Source of the DNA: Candidatus Thiodiazotropha sp. (ex Epidulcina cf. delphinae)
GTDB taxonomy: Bacteria; Pseudomonadota; Gammaproteobacteria; Chromatiales; Chromatiaceae
Reading direction: 5' to 3'
NCBI GenBank assembly: GCA_025656455.1
Contig: JAHXHS010000047.1
Span: forward strand, 1-40,321
Length of the DNA stretch: 40,321 bases
The position numbers were made by a program, and so were the translations under genes. Below are positions 1 through 9,330 of the stretch, piece after piece. Under the pieces are notes generated by a model. That model was not told the DNA's origin. It searched no databases and saw nothing but the letters and a program-made list of their open reading frames with translations. How positions within the stretch are numbered: position 1 is the stretch's first letter; each line of letters opens with the position of its first letter.

Positions 1-1122
1 CAATGGCTTCTAACTCTTTTTTGTTCATCTTGCTTATCTCCCATTGAAGAACTAATGATAAGCAGATACACAATCTAATTTACAGTCCCGATTTATTCTC
101 TTTAATATAGATTGCAAATCAGCGGCTGCCCTATTTTTCAGTGACTCACCTTCTTTCAGGGGCTTCTTTGATGTCCCCAAGTGCCTCATCTGATTCCATA
201 CCAATTCATCTGGATTCAGGTCTGGCGCATAAGGTGGCAATAGAAAAATCGATAACCGTCCTTCAAGGCTGGCCACGTAGTCCTTCACCTTCTTCGCTTT
301 ATGTACTGGATGCCCATCCATTATCATATATACAGGCTTCTTTCGATATTTCATAAAGCCCTTCAGGCATTCTATGAATTTATCTGCGTTGAATTTGCCA
401 GTATATATGTGATACCAAAAGCCACCCTTGTTTGATAAGGCTGATATCGCATTGATCGACTGCCTTTGACCACTCGTCTTGACTATCGGAGTCTTCCCTT
501 TTAATCCCCAGGTTCGCTGCAGCGGATCATCTGAGCGGATTGCCGCTTCATCTAACCAGTATATCTCTGCACCTTGTTTTTTAGCCGCTTTTTGAATTTT
601 TGGGTACTCCTTGTTAACCCACTCTTGCACCGCTTTCTCATCTCTTTCATATGCCCTGCGCAATGGCTTTTGGGGTGTTATGCCTTGCCGATGTAGAAGT
701 CTCCCCACTGAATTGACGCTTAGTTCCACTCCGAGTCGATCCTTGATCAAATCCGCTACTATCTGGCGTGTCCACAATCCAAAATCAAATCCATATTGCC
801 GGGGATCTCCTGAGATGACCCAACGCGCCACTTCCTGTTCTTCTTCTAGCGTCAGAGTCCTATTTCTCCCTGTTTTCGGTAATGGACCAAGACTCTCCAA
901 TCCATCTTTCCGCGCTTTTCGTAACCAGGGATAAATCGATCGGTCGCTCAAACCATAACTGCGTATTACCTTTGTGGGGCTCTATCCGTCTAGTACGCGT
1001 TGAACCGCCATACGCCGGATAAATGCTTTCTCTTCTGTGCTTAACTTGCGGCCATCAATTTTCATCTACCTAGTATATCAGACAGCATCAATAATGTGTG
1101 TTCTAATATATGATCTCGTTAG
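1..1122 (-). mobile_element. IS630-family insertion sequence, right part
   Basis: The transposase gene is of the IS630 type and the element runs off the left edge. The right boundary is inferred from where the neighbouring IS200 transposase loses its reading frame, at about 1122. A TA dinucleotide at 1123-1124 fits the TA target duplication known for this family. The other end is outside the window, so terminal repeats cannot be compared. Confidence 0.6.
52..1065 (-). pseudogene. IS630-family transposase with an in-frame stop
   Basis: Reading from an ATG at 1065-1063 gives 27 residues beginning MKIDGRKLSTEEKAF, then a TAG at 984-982. The same frame then continues for about 310 codons; an internal ATG at 951 gives 299 residues. 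The protein has an N-terminal helix-turn-helix region and a DDE catalytic core: Asp in YWLDEAAI, Asp in MIMDGHPVHK, and the C-terminal DLNPDE motif (IS630/Tc1-mariner group). The stop separates the first part of the DNA-binding region from the rest, so the gene is probably inactive unless the stop is read through or translation restarts at 951. It is the youngest layer of the IS nest at the left edge. Confidence 0.8.
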
Positions 1123-1266
1123 TATGTAGTCTCTTATGACTTGTTCGTCTCGACCGACTGTCGATGCGAAGTACCCTCGCGCCCAGAAGTGCTGGCTAAC
1201 GTAGTTACGCTGTCGGCCCGCATAAACCCGCGCAATGTGGATCGCGCTCTTCCCCTTAATAAATCC
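1123..1266 (-). pseudogene. IS200/IS605 TnpA, C-terminal fragment
   Basis: The minus strand encodes GFIKGKSAIHIARVY, then FWARGYFASTVGRDE and VIRDYI, the C-terminal half of a Y1 (HUH) transposase of the IS200 type. By comparison with IS608 TnpA, the Tyr of RDYI is the catalytic tyrosine and is retained. Just after it the frame passes into unrelated sequence, where the IS630 element begins. The upstream edge at 1266 abuts the right end of the ISL3-family element. The fragment matches the N-terminal fragment at 2353-2513. The HUH motif between them is absent. Confidence 0.8.
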
Positions 1267-2352
1267 GGGTCTACGCGGATTCATGTGGGTTGATATTGGC
1301 ATTTCTGGGTAGTGGTGGCAGAAATGCCGCTACGATTTTCAGCTTTAGATATTCGTCATCTCGATAGCCATAGGCCCGTCGTTGCGGAACCCGGATGTTG
1401 TTATTGACTCCTTCGACCAGACCAAGGCTGACCTTGTTATCCGGATGACAGTAGGAGGCAATGCCATCCCAATGGGATTCAATCAACTCGGCAAACTTCC
1501 GGTACGGCTCCAGACGCTGCCACTTCAGGCTGTCTTTCCACCGCTCGAAGAAGGCACGCGCGCCGCGTTCGGTACGGTAGTCCCAGAGTTGCCCGAAGGT
1601 TTCCTTGAGGATGTAGGCCGTGTTCAGGCGCCGGTTGGCCTGGAGCAGTTTTTTCAGGGCACGTCGCCCATCCAGGCTCAGGTTCTCACGTCGCGAGAGC
1701 AGTGTGTAACGCTGCCCCTTGATGTAGCTCCTGTCCTTGCCGCTGAGACGTTTGTACTCGCTGCGTCGGACTTCATCGAGAGCCTTTGAAAGGTGGCGCA
1801 TGATATGGAACTTGTCGAAGATAATCCGGGCCTGCGGGGCATTCTTCAACACCGAGTTGCGGAATGGCTTCCACATGTCCATGGCGGCCAGTTCGATGCG
1901 GGCGCTCTTCTTCTCGCCCAGCACCTTGAAAAACAGGTCGATGTCAGCCTCTTTGCGACCCTCACCATCGACCCAGATGGGCCGCTCCCGATCCAGGTCA
2001 CTGACGATGACCCGGTAGTTATGTCCCTTGCGGATGGAGATCTCGTCAATGCCGATGGCCCGTGGCGCTGGCAGTCCCGCCAGGTCAACCTGCTTTTGCA
2101 TATAGAGCTTGTCGAGATCTTTCACCCTACTGTGGTGCAGGCGCTCCATCTCGGCGACGCTCTTGTTCGGCATATCCCGGCACAGCTTGCCTACATGCAT
2201 GGCAAAGCGCTGGGTATAGCGAGGGTTCTTTGCCAGCCAGTCAAGATGCTCTACATGCACGCCGCCGCACCTCGGGCAAGTGACACGCCAGCGTTCAAAC
2301 TCCAGATAGATCCGCCAGCCGGCAACCGGGAGATCCCGTACCCGCAGGACCT
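1267..2352 (-). mobile_element. ISL3-family element, 5' end deleted, inserted in an IS200 gene
   Basis: The right terminus is recognisable at about 1267-1290: read on the minus strand it ends CCCACATGAATCCGCG followed by TAGACCC, like ISL3-family inverted repeats, and the transposase stop codon lies inside it. The opposite terminus is missing: at about 2350 the transposase frame runs directly into IS200 coding sequence. About 25 codons of the IS200 gene, including the expected HUH region, are missing at the same junction. A deletion across the left junction after insertion explains both losses. Confidence 0.75.
1271..2352 (-). pseudogene. ISL3-family transposase, 5'-truncated
   Basis: The frame can be read from about 2352: KKVLRVRDLPVAGWRIYLEF, then a zinc-finger-like CPRCGG. 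It continues through a DDE core (Asp in AIGIDEISIRKG; MDMWKPF) to the family C-terminal pattern LVEGVNNNIRVPQRRAYGYR, ending in NPHESA. A GTG at 2260 would give a 329-residue protein that lacks the zinc finger. ISL3 transposases usually have some 40 more residues before the RDLP motif, and these are gone. The frame is otherwise intact, so the loss is recent or the fragment may still be translated. Confidence 0.85.
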
Positions 2353-2513
2353 TCTTCTATCTCGCTCTCTTTCTGCTTCGCCAACCGGCGAAATACTTCT
2401 CCCAACTCATACCGAACCTGCCCGAATATCACCTTTTTCCGATACTTCGGGATGAACACAACATGGTATTTACACTCCCAACGCGTGTGACTTAAACCGC
2501 CTATTGATCCCAT
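2353..2513 (-). pseudogene. IS200/IS605 TnpA, N-terminal fragment
   Basis: It starts at the ATG at 2513-2511, preceded by a strong AGGAG at five bases. It encodes SHTRWECKYHVVFIPKYRKK, the typical N-terminus of IS200-type Y1 transposases, and runs to EIEEG. At that point the next expected residues would contain the HVH motif, but the frame changes to ISL3 sequence and ends at 2295. The rest of the gene is at 1123-1266. The element is therefore broken at two places and cannot make an active enzyme. Confidence 0.85.
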
Positions 2514-2595
2514 GGTTTCTCCTGTGCGTGGTGCTTGGCGGCTCACGCAGGGGCGTTACTGTGAGATTTCCGGAACTGTCAAACTGAGCATGCCT

Positions 2596-2612
2596 CCCCA
2601 GCAGAGCTGGGG
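2596..2612. repeat. hairpin at the IS200 left end
   Basis: CCCCAGC and GCTGGGG form a 7 bp stem with a 3-base loop, about 85 bases upstream of the TnpA start. IS200/IS605 elements have sub-terminal hairpins recognised by TnpA, and this position fits one. A factor-independent terminator is the alternative, but no T-run follows directly. Confidence 0.5.
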
Positions 2613-2706
2613 GGTCTCCTATATTTGTCTAGACATTAAGGTAAAATCCAAACCGTGAGCGAAGCGAACACCGCAACTCAAAATTCAACATTCAAAATTC
2701 TTCAGT

Positions 2707-5184
2707 TCACCTTCCGTAATTGGAGAAGTGGTGGTGAAAGGTCCTTGTCCCTTCCAGCAGCATCTCTTCGAAGGTCTCCGCGGGTACGGGTGGGCTGTAG
2801 AGGTAACCCTGGCCCTCCTGACAGCCCATTTTCTGCAGCAGTGACTGCTGAGCCATGGTCTCGATTCCCTCTGCCGTGATCCTCAATCCCAGGTTCTTGC
2901 CCAGTGAGACGATCGCCTGGGTGATGGCCACCGCGTCACTGTCATGGGGCATGTCTCGTATAAACGATCTGTCGATCTTGAGCTTGTCGATCGGCAGCTG
3001 CTTCAGATAGGAGAGTGAGGAGTAGCCTGTCCCGAAGTCGTCGATGGCGATGGAGACCCCAAGCTTTTTGAAGACATCGAGAACCGGTACCGAGTGCTTC
3101 ATCTGTCCCATGAAGATGCCCTCGGTGACCTCCAGTTGGAGCATGTCCGGCGGGCAGCCGGACTCGGCAATGATCTGTTCGAAACGCAGGATCAGGTCGG
3201 TCTGCATGATCTGCCTGACGGAGAGGTTGATGGCCATGCGTCCCTGGAACAACCGCTGTTTACTCAGATAACGGGTCTGTGCGCACGCCTGCTCAAGTAC
3301 CCAATTGCCGATGTCGTGGATCAGTCCGGACTCTTCCGCCAGCGGGATGAAGCGTGCCGGAGGGATGATGCCGAGACGGGGATGGTGCCAGCGTAGCACG
3401 GCCTCGGCGCCGGTCATCTCACCGTTCTTGAGGGAGATTTGCGGCTGATAGTAGAGCAGCAGTTGGTTTTGTTTCAGCGCGCTGCGCAGTTCCGTCTCCA
3501 GCAGCAGGCGTTCAAAGGCGGAGCGGGTCAGCTCCGAGGTGTAGTAGCGGTAGTTGTTGCGTCCCTGCTCCTTGGCCTGATACATGGCGGCGTCCGCGTT
3601 CTTGGTCAGATCGGCGACATCATTGCCGTCATCGGGGAAGATGCTGATGCCGATGCTGGTGGTGACGTGCAGTTCACGGCCGGCGATCTTGAAGGGCGCC
3701 TTGAACTTCTCCTGGATTTTCGAGGCCACCATGGCCGCCTGGCTGGGATCCTCGATATTTTCCACCAGAACCGTGAATTCGTCTCCACCGAGCCGCGCCG
3801 CCGTATCATCGTCGCGCAGGATGTTCTGCAGGCGCTTGGCGACCTCTTTCAGGAGTTCGTCGCCCATTGCGTGTCCCAGGCTGTCATTGATGTTCTTGAA
3901 GCGATCAAGGTCGAGGAACAGCACCGCCAGTTGGCGTTTCTGTCGTTTCGCCTGGGCGATCGCGTGTTCCAGGCGGTCCTCGAACAGCAGGCGGTTCGGC
4001 AGATTGGTCAGGGAGTCGTGATGCGCCAGATGCTCGAGCTGTGACTGGGTCTGCTTGATGCTGGTAATGTCGGAGAAGACCGCCACATAATGTATCACCC
4101 TTTCATGCTTGTCATGCACACAGCTGATGGTCATCCATACCGGGTAGACTTCACCGTTCTTGCGTTGATACCAAACCTCGCCACGCCAGGACCCGGTACG
4201 GCGGACTTTGCTCCAGAGTTCATCAAAGAACTCCGGCGGGTGCCGGCCCGATATCAGTATCCGCGGATGCTGTTTGATGATCTCCTGCTCAGAGTAACCC
4301 GTGATCTCGGTAAAGGCAGGATTGACTGAGTTGATATTGCCCTGTTGGTCCGTGATCAGCACACCTTCCATGGTGTGTTCAATGATTTGCACCGCTTGTT
4401 GCAGTTTTGCGTCCGACTCCTTGCGCTGGGTGACATCGGTGAACACAAGCTGCGTGGCGGGAGCCCCCTCATGCTCCACCGGGCTGACCAGGACCTCCAC
4501 CTGGATGATAACGCCGTCCGCGCGTCTGAGTGCGGCCTCATAGGGTTGGCTGTTGTGATTGCGCAGAGATTTAATCTGCGCATCCAGGAGTTGTGGCGAA
4601 GCTTCGTGAAATAGAACGCTCGACTGCTTGTTGATCAATGGTTGTTGGATTGACACCGCCAATGTTTGCTTGGCTGCCTCATTGAGAAAAACAATCTTAT
4701 CATCTTGCAACAACAGAATCGGAATGGGTGAATCGTCAACCAATTGACGGTAACGATTTTCGCTGCGGCGCAGCGCGATTTTGGTTTTTTCCGCCTCACG
4801 GCGAACGGCAGCCTCTTTGAGTTCTCTCTCCACTGCCGGAGCAAGACGGGAGAGATTATTGAAATTGACAAAGTCATTGGCCCCCGCCTTGAGCAGGGAT
4901 ACCACCTTCTCTTCCCCGATATGGTCGGATATGAGAATGAACGGGATATCCAGGTGACGGTTCTGTAGCAGTTCAAGACTTTCGAGGGGAGTACAGCCGG
5001 AAATATCGGTATCCGAGAGAATCAGATCCCAGTTGTCGGTGGTGACGGCCTCCCGCAAGGCCTCTTTAGTATCGATGCGTCGGCTGGATATCTCGAGGCC
5101 ACCACGACGGAGCGCTCTGCAAAGAAGTATATGTTCACTTTCGGAGTCTTCGATGACGAGAATCCGCAGTTGTTCTGGCATCAA
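2707..5184 (-). CDS. receiver-PAS-PAS-GGDEF-EAL protein
   Basis: An 825-residue cytoplasmic protein that probably makes and/or degrades c-di-GMP under phosphorylation control. The receiver domain occupies about 5-125, with the acidic pair E12-D13 and phospho-acceptor D58. PAS domains lie at about 145-255 and 265-380. The GGDEF domain has an intact GGDEF at 466-470 and an RDDD inhibitory site at 457-460, five residues upstream, as expected for product inhibition. The EAL domain (about 565-810) has EAV instead of EAL at 594-596 but keeps NLS, EVTE, DDFGTG and AEGIET, so it may still be a phosphodiesterase. There is no membrane segment. The start is the ATG at 5184 behind AGGGAAAG; no partner kinase is adjacent. 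Which activity dominates cannot be told from sequence. Confidence 0.95.
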   Translation of the reverse strand: MMPEQLRILVIEDSESEHILLCRALRRGGLEISSRRIDTKEALREAVTTDNWDLILSDTDISGCTPLESLELLQNRHLDIPFILISDHIGEEKVVSLLKAGANDFVNFNNLSRLAPAVERELKEAAVRREAEKTKIALRRSENRYRQLVDDSPIPILLLQDDKIVFLNEAAKQTLAVSIQQPLINKQSSVLFHEASPQLLDAQIKSLRNHNSQPYEAALRRADGVIIQVEVLVSPVEHEGAPATQLVFTDVTQRKESDAKLQQAVQIIEHTMEGVLITDQQGNINSVNPAFTEITGYSEQEIIKQHPRILISGRHPPEFFDELWSKVRRTGSWRGEVWYQRKNGEVYPVWMTISCVHDKHERVIHYVAVFSDITSIKQTQSQLEHLAHHDSLTNLPNRLLFEDRLEHAIAQAKRQKRQLAVLFLDLDRFKNINDSLGHAMGDELLKEVAKRLQNILRDDDTAARLGGDEFTVLVENIEDPSQAAMVASKIQEKFKAPFKIAGRELHVTTSIGISIFPDDGNDVADLTKNADAAMYQAKEQGRNNYRYYTSELTRSAFERLLLETELRSALKQNQLLLYYQPQISLKNGEMTGAEAVLRWHHPRLGIIPPARFIPLAEESGLIHDIGNWVLEQACAQTRYLSKQRLFQGRMAINLSVRQIMQTDLILRFEQIIAESGCPPDMLQLEVTEGIFMGQMKHSVPVLDVFKKLGVSIAIDDFGTGYSSLSYLKQLPIDKLKIDRSFIRDMPHDSDAVAITQAIVSLGKNLGLRITAEGIETMAQQSLLQKMGCQEGQGYLYSPPVPAETFEEMLLEGTRTFHHHFSNYGR

Positions 5185-5656
5185 CTTTCCCTGATAGGTT
5201 TAATCAAAATCAACATTGCCGACAAGGGGTTTCCGACCCTTGCTGTGGAGGCCATGCTTGAATAAGCAATTCCCAGAGGAATATGATACCGCTATTTTAC
5301 TGAAATGCGGTGGATATTGTCTCTGGTCCTGATGAAAGTATAAACGGAATATGTTTCCGATGTGCTCTTAGCCTGTAGAGATAGAGATTGCTGTGGGCCG
5401 TTTTACATATTTTTGCCGACCAATTAACACTCTTCAATGCTGCCCCAGGAACTAAACCCCTATGATGTTCAGGGGATATCGGGTCGTATCGGCAGAGTCT
5501 GGCTTGTGCAACACTATCTTCGAGATCGTCAAGAGATGCTATGTGCGGCGATGAAGGGTGAGGCGCATGGGTGAACAATTTTGCACTCGACTGTTCCAAG
5601 ATAGTGAAGGAAATGCTGGGACGGCGTCGGTGCATAACGAATCATGAGGTTGACAC
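5185..5656. other. 472-base gap between divergent genes
   Basis: This lies between the divergently transcribed GGDEF-EAL gene and cbbQ and should hold both promoters. I see no convincing -35/-10 pair. A short inverted repeat, AAGGG and CCCTT around 5224-5241, and ACCGC/GCGGT around 5287-5311 are too weak to call. A minus-strand frame at 5297-5635 resembles no protein family I know. Confidence 0.5.
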
Positions 5657-6469
5657 TTGAAAGCCAGAACATTCAAACCTGAACAGTATTACTTTGAACA
5701 TGAGCCCTATTACGAGCCGGTCAGTGACGAGATCGAAGTGTTTGAGGCAGCCTATAGCAACCAGCTACCGATATTGCTGAAGGGGCCTACGGGATGCGGT
5801 AAAACCCGCTTTATGGAACATATATCGTGGCGTCTGCAGCGCCCCTTGATTACGGTTTCCTGTCATGACGATCTGACCGCCTCCGATCTGGTTGGACGTT
5901 TTTTGGTCAAGGATGGCGAGACGGTATGGGTGGATGGGCCGCTGGTTGCCGCTGTCAGGGCGGGTGGTCTCTGTTATCTGGACGAGGTGGTGGAAGCGCG
6001 CAAGGATACGACCGTCGTGATACACCCCCTGGCGGATGATCGGCGGGTATTGCCGATGGAGAAGATCGGTGAGCTACTGGCAGCGCCCTCCGCATTCTGT
6101 CTAGCCATTTCATTCAATCCAGGGTATCAAAGCGTACTCAAGGATTTGAAGCAGAGCACTCGCCAGCGTTTCGTCGCCCTGGAGTTCGATTATCCAGAAC
6201 CCTCACTGGAACAGAAAATCATTGAAAACGAGGCCTCCCTTGATGGAGAAATGGCTGCCAGGTTAGTGAAATTCGCGCATATGACACGAAATCTCAAAGG
6301 CAGCGGTTTGGACGAGGGGGCCTCCACGCGGTTGCTGGTGCATGCGGCAAAACTGATTGTCAGCGGTATCGAGCCTGCGGTGGCCTGTCGCTCCTGTGTC
6401 GCCCAGGCCTTGACGGATGATCCAGACATGCTGGTTGCGGTGAATGAGTTGAGTGCATCCCTTTTTTAG
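5657..6469 (+). CDS. cbbQ: CbbQ/NirQ/NorQ-type AAA+ ATPase (Rubisco activase subunit)
   Basis: A 270-residue MoxR-class AAA+ ATPase. With CbbO it forms a motor that removes inhibitory sugar phosphates from Rubisco. Walker A is GPTGCGKT at 43-50 and Walker B is LCYLDE at 105-110. The N-terminal EPYYEPVSDE and the SFNPGYQ segment are typical of CbbQ. The start is TTG at 5657, with GAGG eight bases upstream; the protein then begins at the usual place for the family. Its stop is one base before the cbbO ATG, so the two are co-transcribed. Close relatives NirQ and NorQ serve nitric oxide and nitrite reductases; no such genes are seen here. Rubisco genes are not in the window either, so CbbQ over NorQ is a judgement from sequence resemblance. 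Confidence 0.88.
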   Translation: MKARTFKPEQYYFEHEPYYEPVSDEIEVFEAAYSNQLPILLKGPTGCGKTRFMEHISWRLQRPLITVSCHDDLTASDLVGRFLVKDGETVWVDGPLVAAVRAGGLCYLDEVVEARKDTTVVIHPLADDRRVLPMEKIGELLAAPSAFCLAISFNPGYQSVLKDLKQSTRQRFVALEFDYPEPSLEQKIIENEASLDGEMAARLVKFAHMTRNLKGSGLDEGASTRLLVHAAKLIVSGIEPAVACRSCVAQALTDDPDMLVAVNELSASLF

Positions 6470-6470
6470 C

Positions 6471-8588
6471 ATGAGATCACGACTTGATAGGGCGCAGATC
6501 CAGGCTTTGCTCGATGACTATTTTGAGGTTGAGTACAGTTTCCGCAATACCCTGGCGATCAGTGAAGCGCTGGTGCGGCTGGGCGGTGATGAGCAGGCCT
6601 TTGTTCTTGATTGGATAAGGCGCACCGCAAGCACCCATATCGAGATTGCCTATCGGTTTGCCGCACAGGCGCAATACGCACGGCAACGGATGGATAAAAC
6701 CATGATCGAAGCATGGTTGTTGCTGGCCATGGATGACTATGACCGGCTCGGTCTGCATGCCGCGTTGAAAGTGATCCGGGAGGTGGATCTGTTCGTTCGG
6801 CAAGGTCGTGAACGCGCGGCCGGATGCCTGTTCGATGAACAGGTGGGTGTGCTCCTGCCGTTTGTGCAGGGTCTCTCCGGGCGAAAGCTGAAATTGGAGA
6901 AGGGTGATCAGCTGTATACCGACAGTGAAACCATTTTCCTGCCTGCGATCATGGCCCACCTTCCCGACAAGCGAGATAATTTTCTACTCTACAAGGCTGC
7001 GGTGGCTCACCATTGGGCGCAGGCCCGTTTTGGCACCTTTCGTGTGGATCTGCCGGCTTATCTCGCTACCCAACCGACCCCAGAGACTGCATTGCGGTAT
7101 TTTCATCTGCTTGAAATCGAACGGTTGAATGCTTGCATTGAGCGGGAGTTGCCCGGTCTATATCGCGAGATGAAACAATTGCGGCAGAAGCTGAATGGTG
7201 AACCGGCGCCCAGCGGTTGGACGGAGCGGGTGGCGATCCTGCATACGCGCCAGGCAACGGCAAATGATTCACTATCCCTGGTCGAATCGATGCGGGGCCA
7301 GTCCGCGCCCAAGCCGAGTCTGTTTCATGGCCGGCTGAAACCGGCGTTGGTGGCGGCGGTGATGCAACGCCGGATAGATCGGGAAAAGGCGCGGTTGCGG
7401 GTAGCCTTGAAGGCCATTGCCGATGACCTCAAGCAAGATGGAGATGATGATCAGGCGCCGTTTGAGCGCCTGCCATCGAATACCGTCGATGATTTCAAGT
7501 TGGATGAAGCGATGCAGATAACCTTGCAGGTGAATGGCAAGTCGGTGCCGATGCCAGAGGATGTCAAAGGCGCCATGACCTCTATTCTCCAGGACCTGGG
7601 TGATATACCGAATGACTATCTGGTGCCTGCGGGTGCGGGCGAGTACGACCTTAGGGACGTCGAAGAAAAAATTTTGAAACCGGAGGATGTATGGAGCGGT
7701 GCCTACCATGAAGACGGCGCCTTTCTCTATCGAGAGTGGGACTACCGACGCAAACATTATCGTAAGAACTGGTGTGTGGTGCGAGAGATGCCCATAAAAG
7801 AGACGGACGACGGTTTTGTCTCTCAGGTGATGGAAAAATACCGCCGATTACTGGGCAATCTGCGCAAGACCTTCGAAGCCATGCGGGATGAAGACCGGCT
7901 GCTGAAAAGACAGGTCTACGGTGATGGTGTGGATATCGACGCCTTTGTCGAGACCTGGGCCGATGCCCATGCAGGGCTGGAAATGACGGATCGTCTGTTT
8001 ACCCGAATGCACCGGGATGAGCGCAGCTTGGCGGTTATGTTCATGGTGGATATGTCCGGTTCCACCCAGGGGTGGGTCAACGAGGCGGAGCGGGAAGCGC
8101 TGGTGCTGTTGGCGGAGTCGGTGGAGACCTTAGGCGACAGATATGCCATCTACGGCTTTTCAGGGTTGAGCCGTAAGCGATGCGAGGTCTTCCCGGTCAA
8201 GACCTTCGAACAGCCCTATGATGATGCGGTGAAGGCGCGAATCAGCGGCATCCGGCCTGGAGATTACACTCGTATGGGCGCGGCGATCCGCCATCTGAGC
8301 CACCGCTTGAATGAGGTTGAGGCGCGGACCAAGTTATTGGTCACTATCTCCGATGGCAAGCCAGATGATTATCATGACGACTACCGGAGCCAATACGGTG
8401 TTGAGGACACCCGCCAGGCGCTGTTCGAGGCCAGGCGCGAAGGCATCCATGCCTTTTGCATTACCATCGATGAGCATGGCCAGGACTATCTGCCCCACAT
8501 GTATGGCGCCGCCAACTATACAGTCATCAGTGAGATTGAAAAGCTTCCGCTGAAAGTCTCGGATATCTATAAGAAGATCGCCAGTTAA
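6471..8588 (+). CDS. cbbO: CbbO/NorD-type von Willebrand factor A protein
   Basis: A 705-residue partner of CbbQ. In the known CbbQO complex, CbbO bridges the ATPase ring and Rubisco through its C-terminal VWA domain. The VWA domain occupies about the last 190 residues, with the metal-binding motif DMSGS starting at D527, a later Thr in GDYTRMG, and TISDGKPDD. All metal ligands are present. The ATG at 6471, one base after the cbbQ stop, is preferred over an in-frame GTG at 6453 that would overlap cbbQ. The long N-terminal part is helical with no recognised motif. Two palindromic repeats follow directly. Confidence 0.88.
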   Translation: MRSRLDRAQIQALLDDYFEVEYSFRNTLAISEALVRLGGDEQAFVLDWIRRTASTHIEIAYRFAAQAQYARQRMDKTMIEAWLLLAMDDYDRLGLHAALKVIREVDLFVRQGRERAAGCLFDEQVGVLLPFVQGLSGRKLKLEKGDQLYTDSETIFLPAIMAHLPDKRDNFLLYKAAVAHHWAQARFGTFRVDLPAYLATQPTPETALRYFHLLEIERLNACIERELPGLYREMKQLRQKLNGEPAPSGWTERVAILHTRQATANDSLSLVESMRGQSAPKPSLFHGRLKPALVAAVMQRRIDREKARLRVALKAIADDLKQDGDDDQAPFERLPSNTVDDFKLDEAMQITLQVNGKSVPMPEDVKGAMTSILQDLGDIPNDYLVPAGAGEYDLRDVEEKILKPEDVWSGAYHEDGAFLYREWDYRRKHYRKNWCVVREMPIKETDDGFVSQVMEKYRRLLGNLRKTFEAMRDEDRLLKRQVYGDGVDIDAFVETWADAHAGLEMTDRLFTRMHRDERSLAVMFMVDMSGSTQGWVNEAEREALVLLAESVETLGDRYAIYGFSGLSRKRCEVFPVKTFEQPYDDAVKARISGIRPGDYTRMGAAIRHLSHRLNEVEARTKLLVTISDGKPDDYHDDYRSQYGVEDTRQALFEARREGIHAFCITIDEHGQDYLPHMYGAANYTVISEIEKLPLKVSDIYKKIAS

Positions 8589-8590
8589 TT

Positions 8591-8732
8591 AGTGTCCGTC
8601 CAGAAACAAGACAAGTTCTCTCGCAAAGACGCAAAGCTCGCCAAGGAAAAATAAATACAATAAAAAAAACAATAAGTTATAACTTTGCGATCTTGGCGTC
8701 TTTGCGAGAGTTTTTCTTTCCGGACGGACACT
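8591..8732. repeat. 142 bp palindromic MITE-like repeat, copy 1
   Basis: Ends AGTGTCCGTCC (8591-8601) and GGACGGACACT (8722-8732) are perfect 11 bp inverted repeats. Inside is a second pair of 15 bp (8618-8632 and 8696-8710, CTCTCGCAAAGACGC) separated by an AT-rich centre. It starts two bases after the cbbO stop. A related copy lies at 22328-22468 and a shorter cousin at 31889-31963. Confidence 0.85.
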
Positions 8733-9017
8733 ATTAACCCGGCACCATAATAGGTTGCGTTCAGGGCTTCAAGCCTGCCCTTGATCAAGGCGTGGCTCGC
8801 CGGCAAGGGTGATTCCCTTGGCAAGAGCCACAACGCAGAGCGAGGGCAGGCTTGAAGCCCCTAACCAATTGATTTTATAAAAGACAGGCCGCTGTGTGCC
8901 TGCCTACAGACTGCGTTATCAAAACTTGCTGTAGAAGTACTACAGCGGCGTTTTGATGCCTTGCTGTAGGCAGGCACACAGCGGCTGAACGCAACCTATT
9001 ATGGTGCCGGGTTAATA
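8732..9017. repeat. tripartite palindromic repeat, copy R1 (286 bp)
   Basis: Terminal inverted repeats of 33 bp (8732-8764 and 8985-9017, beginning TATTAACCCGGC) are perfect. They enclose hairpin A (8764-8860, 17 bp perfect outer stem plus an inner GTGGCTC/GAGCCAC pair) and hairpin B (8888-8909 pairing with 8964-8985, 22 bp perfect). No coding capacity is apparent. It shares its first base with the last base of the preceding 142 bp repeat. Copies: R2 18279-18320 (mini), R3 19210-19496 (inverted), R4 23422-23706. Confidence 0.92.
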
Positions 9018-9330
9018 ATTAGATTATTTCCTGCCGAATGGTTCTTCCCTTACTCGAGTGGGTAATGGAAAGCGCATGAATAAGCCTCTTCTTATCGAGC
9101 TTGATTTTACCTACAGGCGTTGGCAACCTGCACGGGTCCGCATATTTCACGAAGGCGGACGCTTTATTTAGCGAGATTGAACCTCCCTGGCAACCTTCAG
9201 TGAGTCGCACGGCAATGCAGGAGCAGGGAAGGGCTTGTCCTGTTTGGAGACTGGGCGGTTGACTCCCGGTCCATCGATGAATATGCGGATTCAGGCGCAC
9301 AGACGACCCAATAAAACCTTCGGAGGAGAT
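9018..9330. other. 313-base gap upstream of the MlaC-like gene
   Basis: No gene is supported. A minus-strand frame (9300-9019) ends in THSSKGRTIRQEII but matches no family I recognise. A 22-base stretch at 9043-9064 recurs with 20 of 22 bases at 31503-31524. Just before the next gene there is a strong ribosome site, CGGAGGAGAT (9321-9330). Confidence 0.4.

Noticed and set aside
3439..4044. 201-codon plus-strand frame opposite the GGDEF-EAL gene
   Set aside because: Lies fully within a well supported gene and resembles no protein.
5297..5635. 112-codon minus-strand frame in the gap before cbbQ
   Set aside because: No ribosome site, no recognisable motif, and it would occupy the promoter region of cbbQ.
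9019..9300. 93-codon minus-strand frame upstream of the MlaC-like gene
   Set aside because: No family resemblance and no good start; possibly an old gene fragment, but unsupported.
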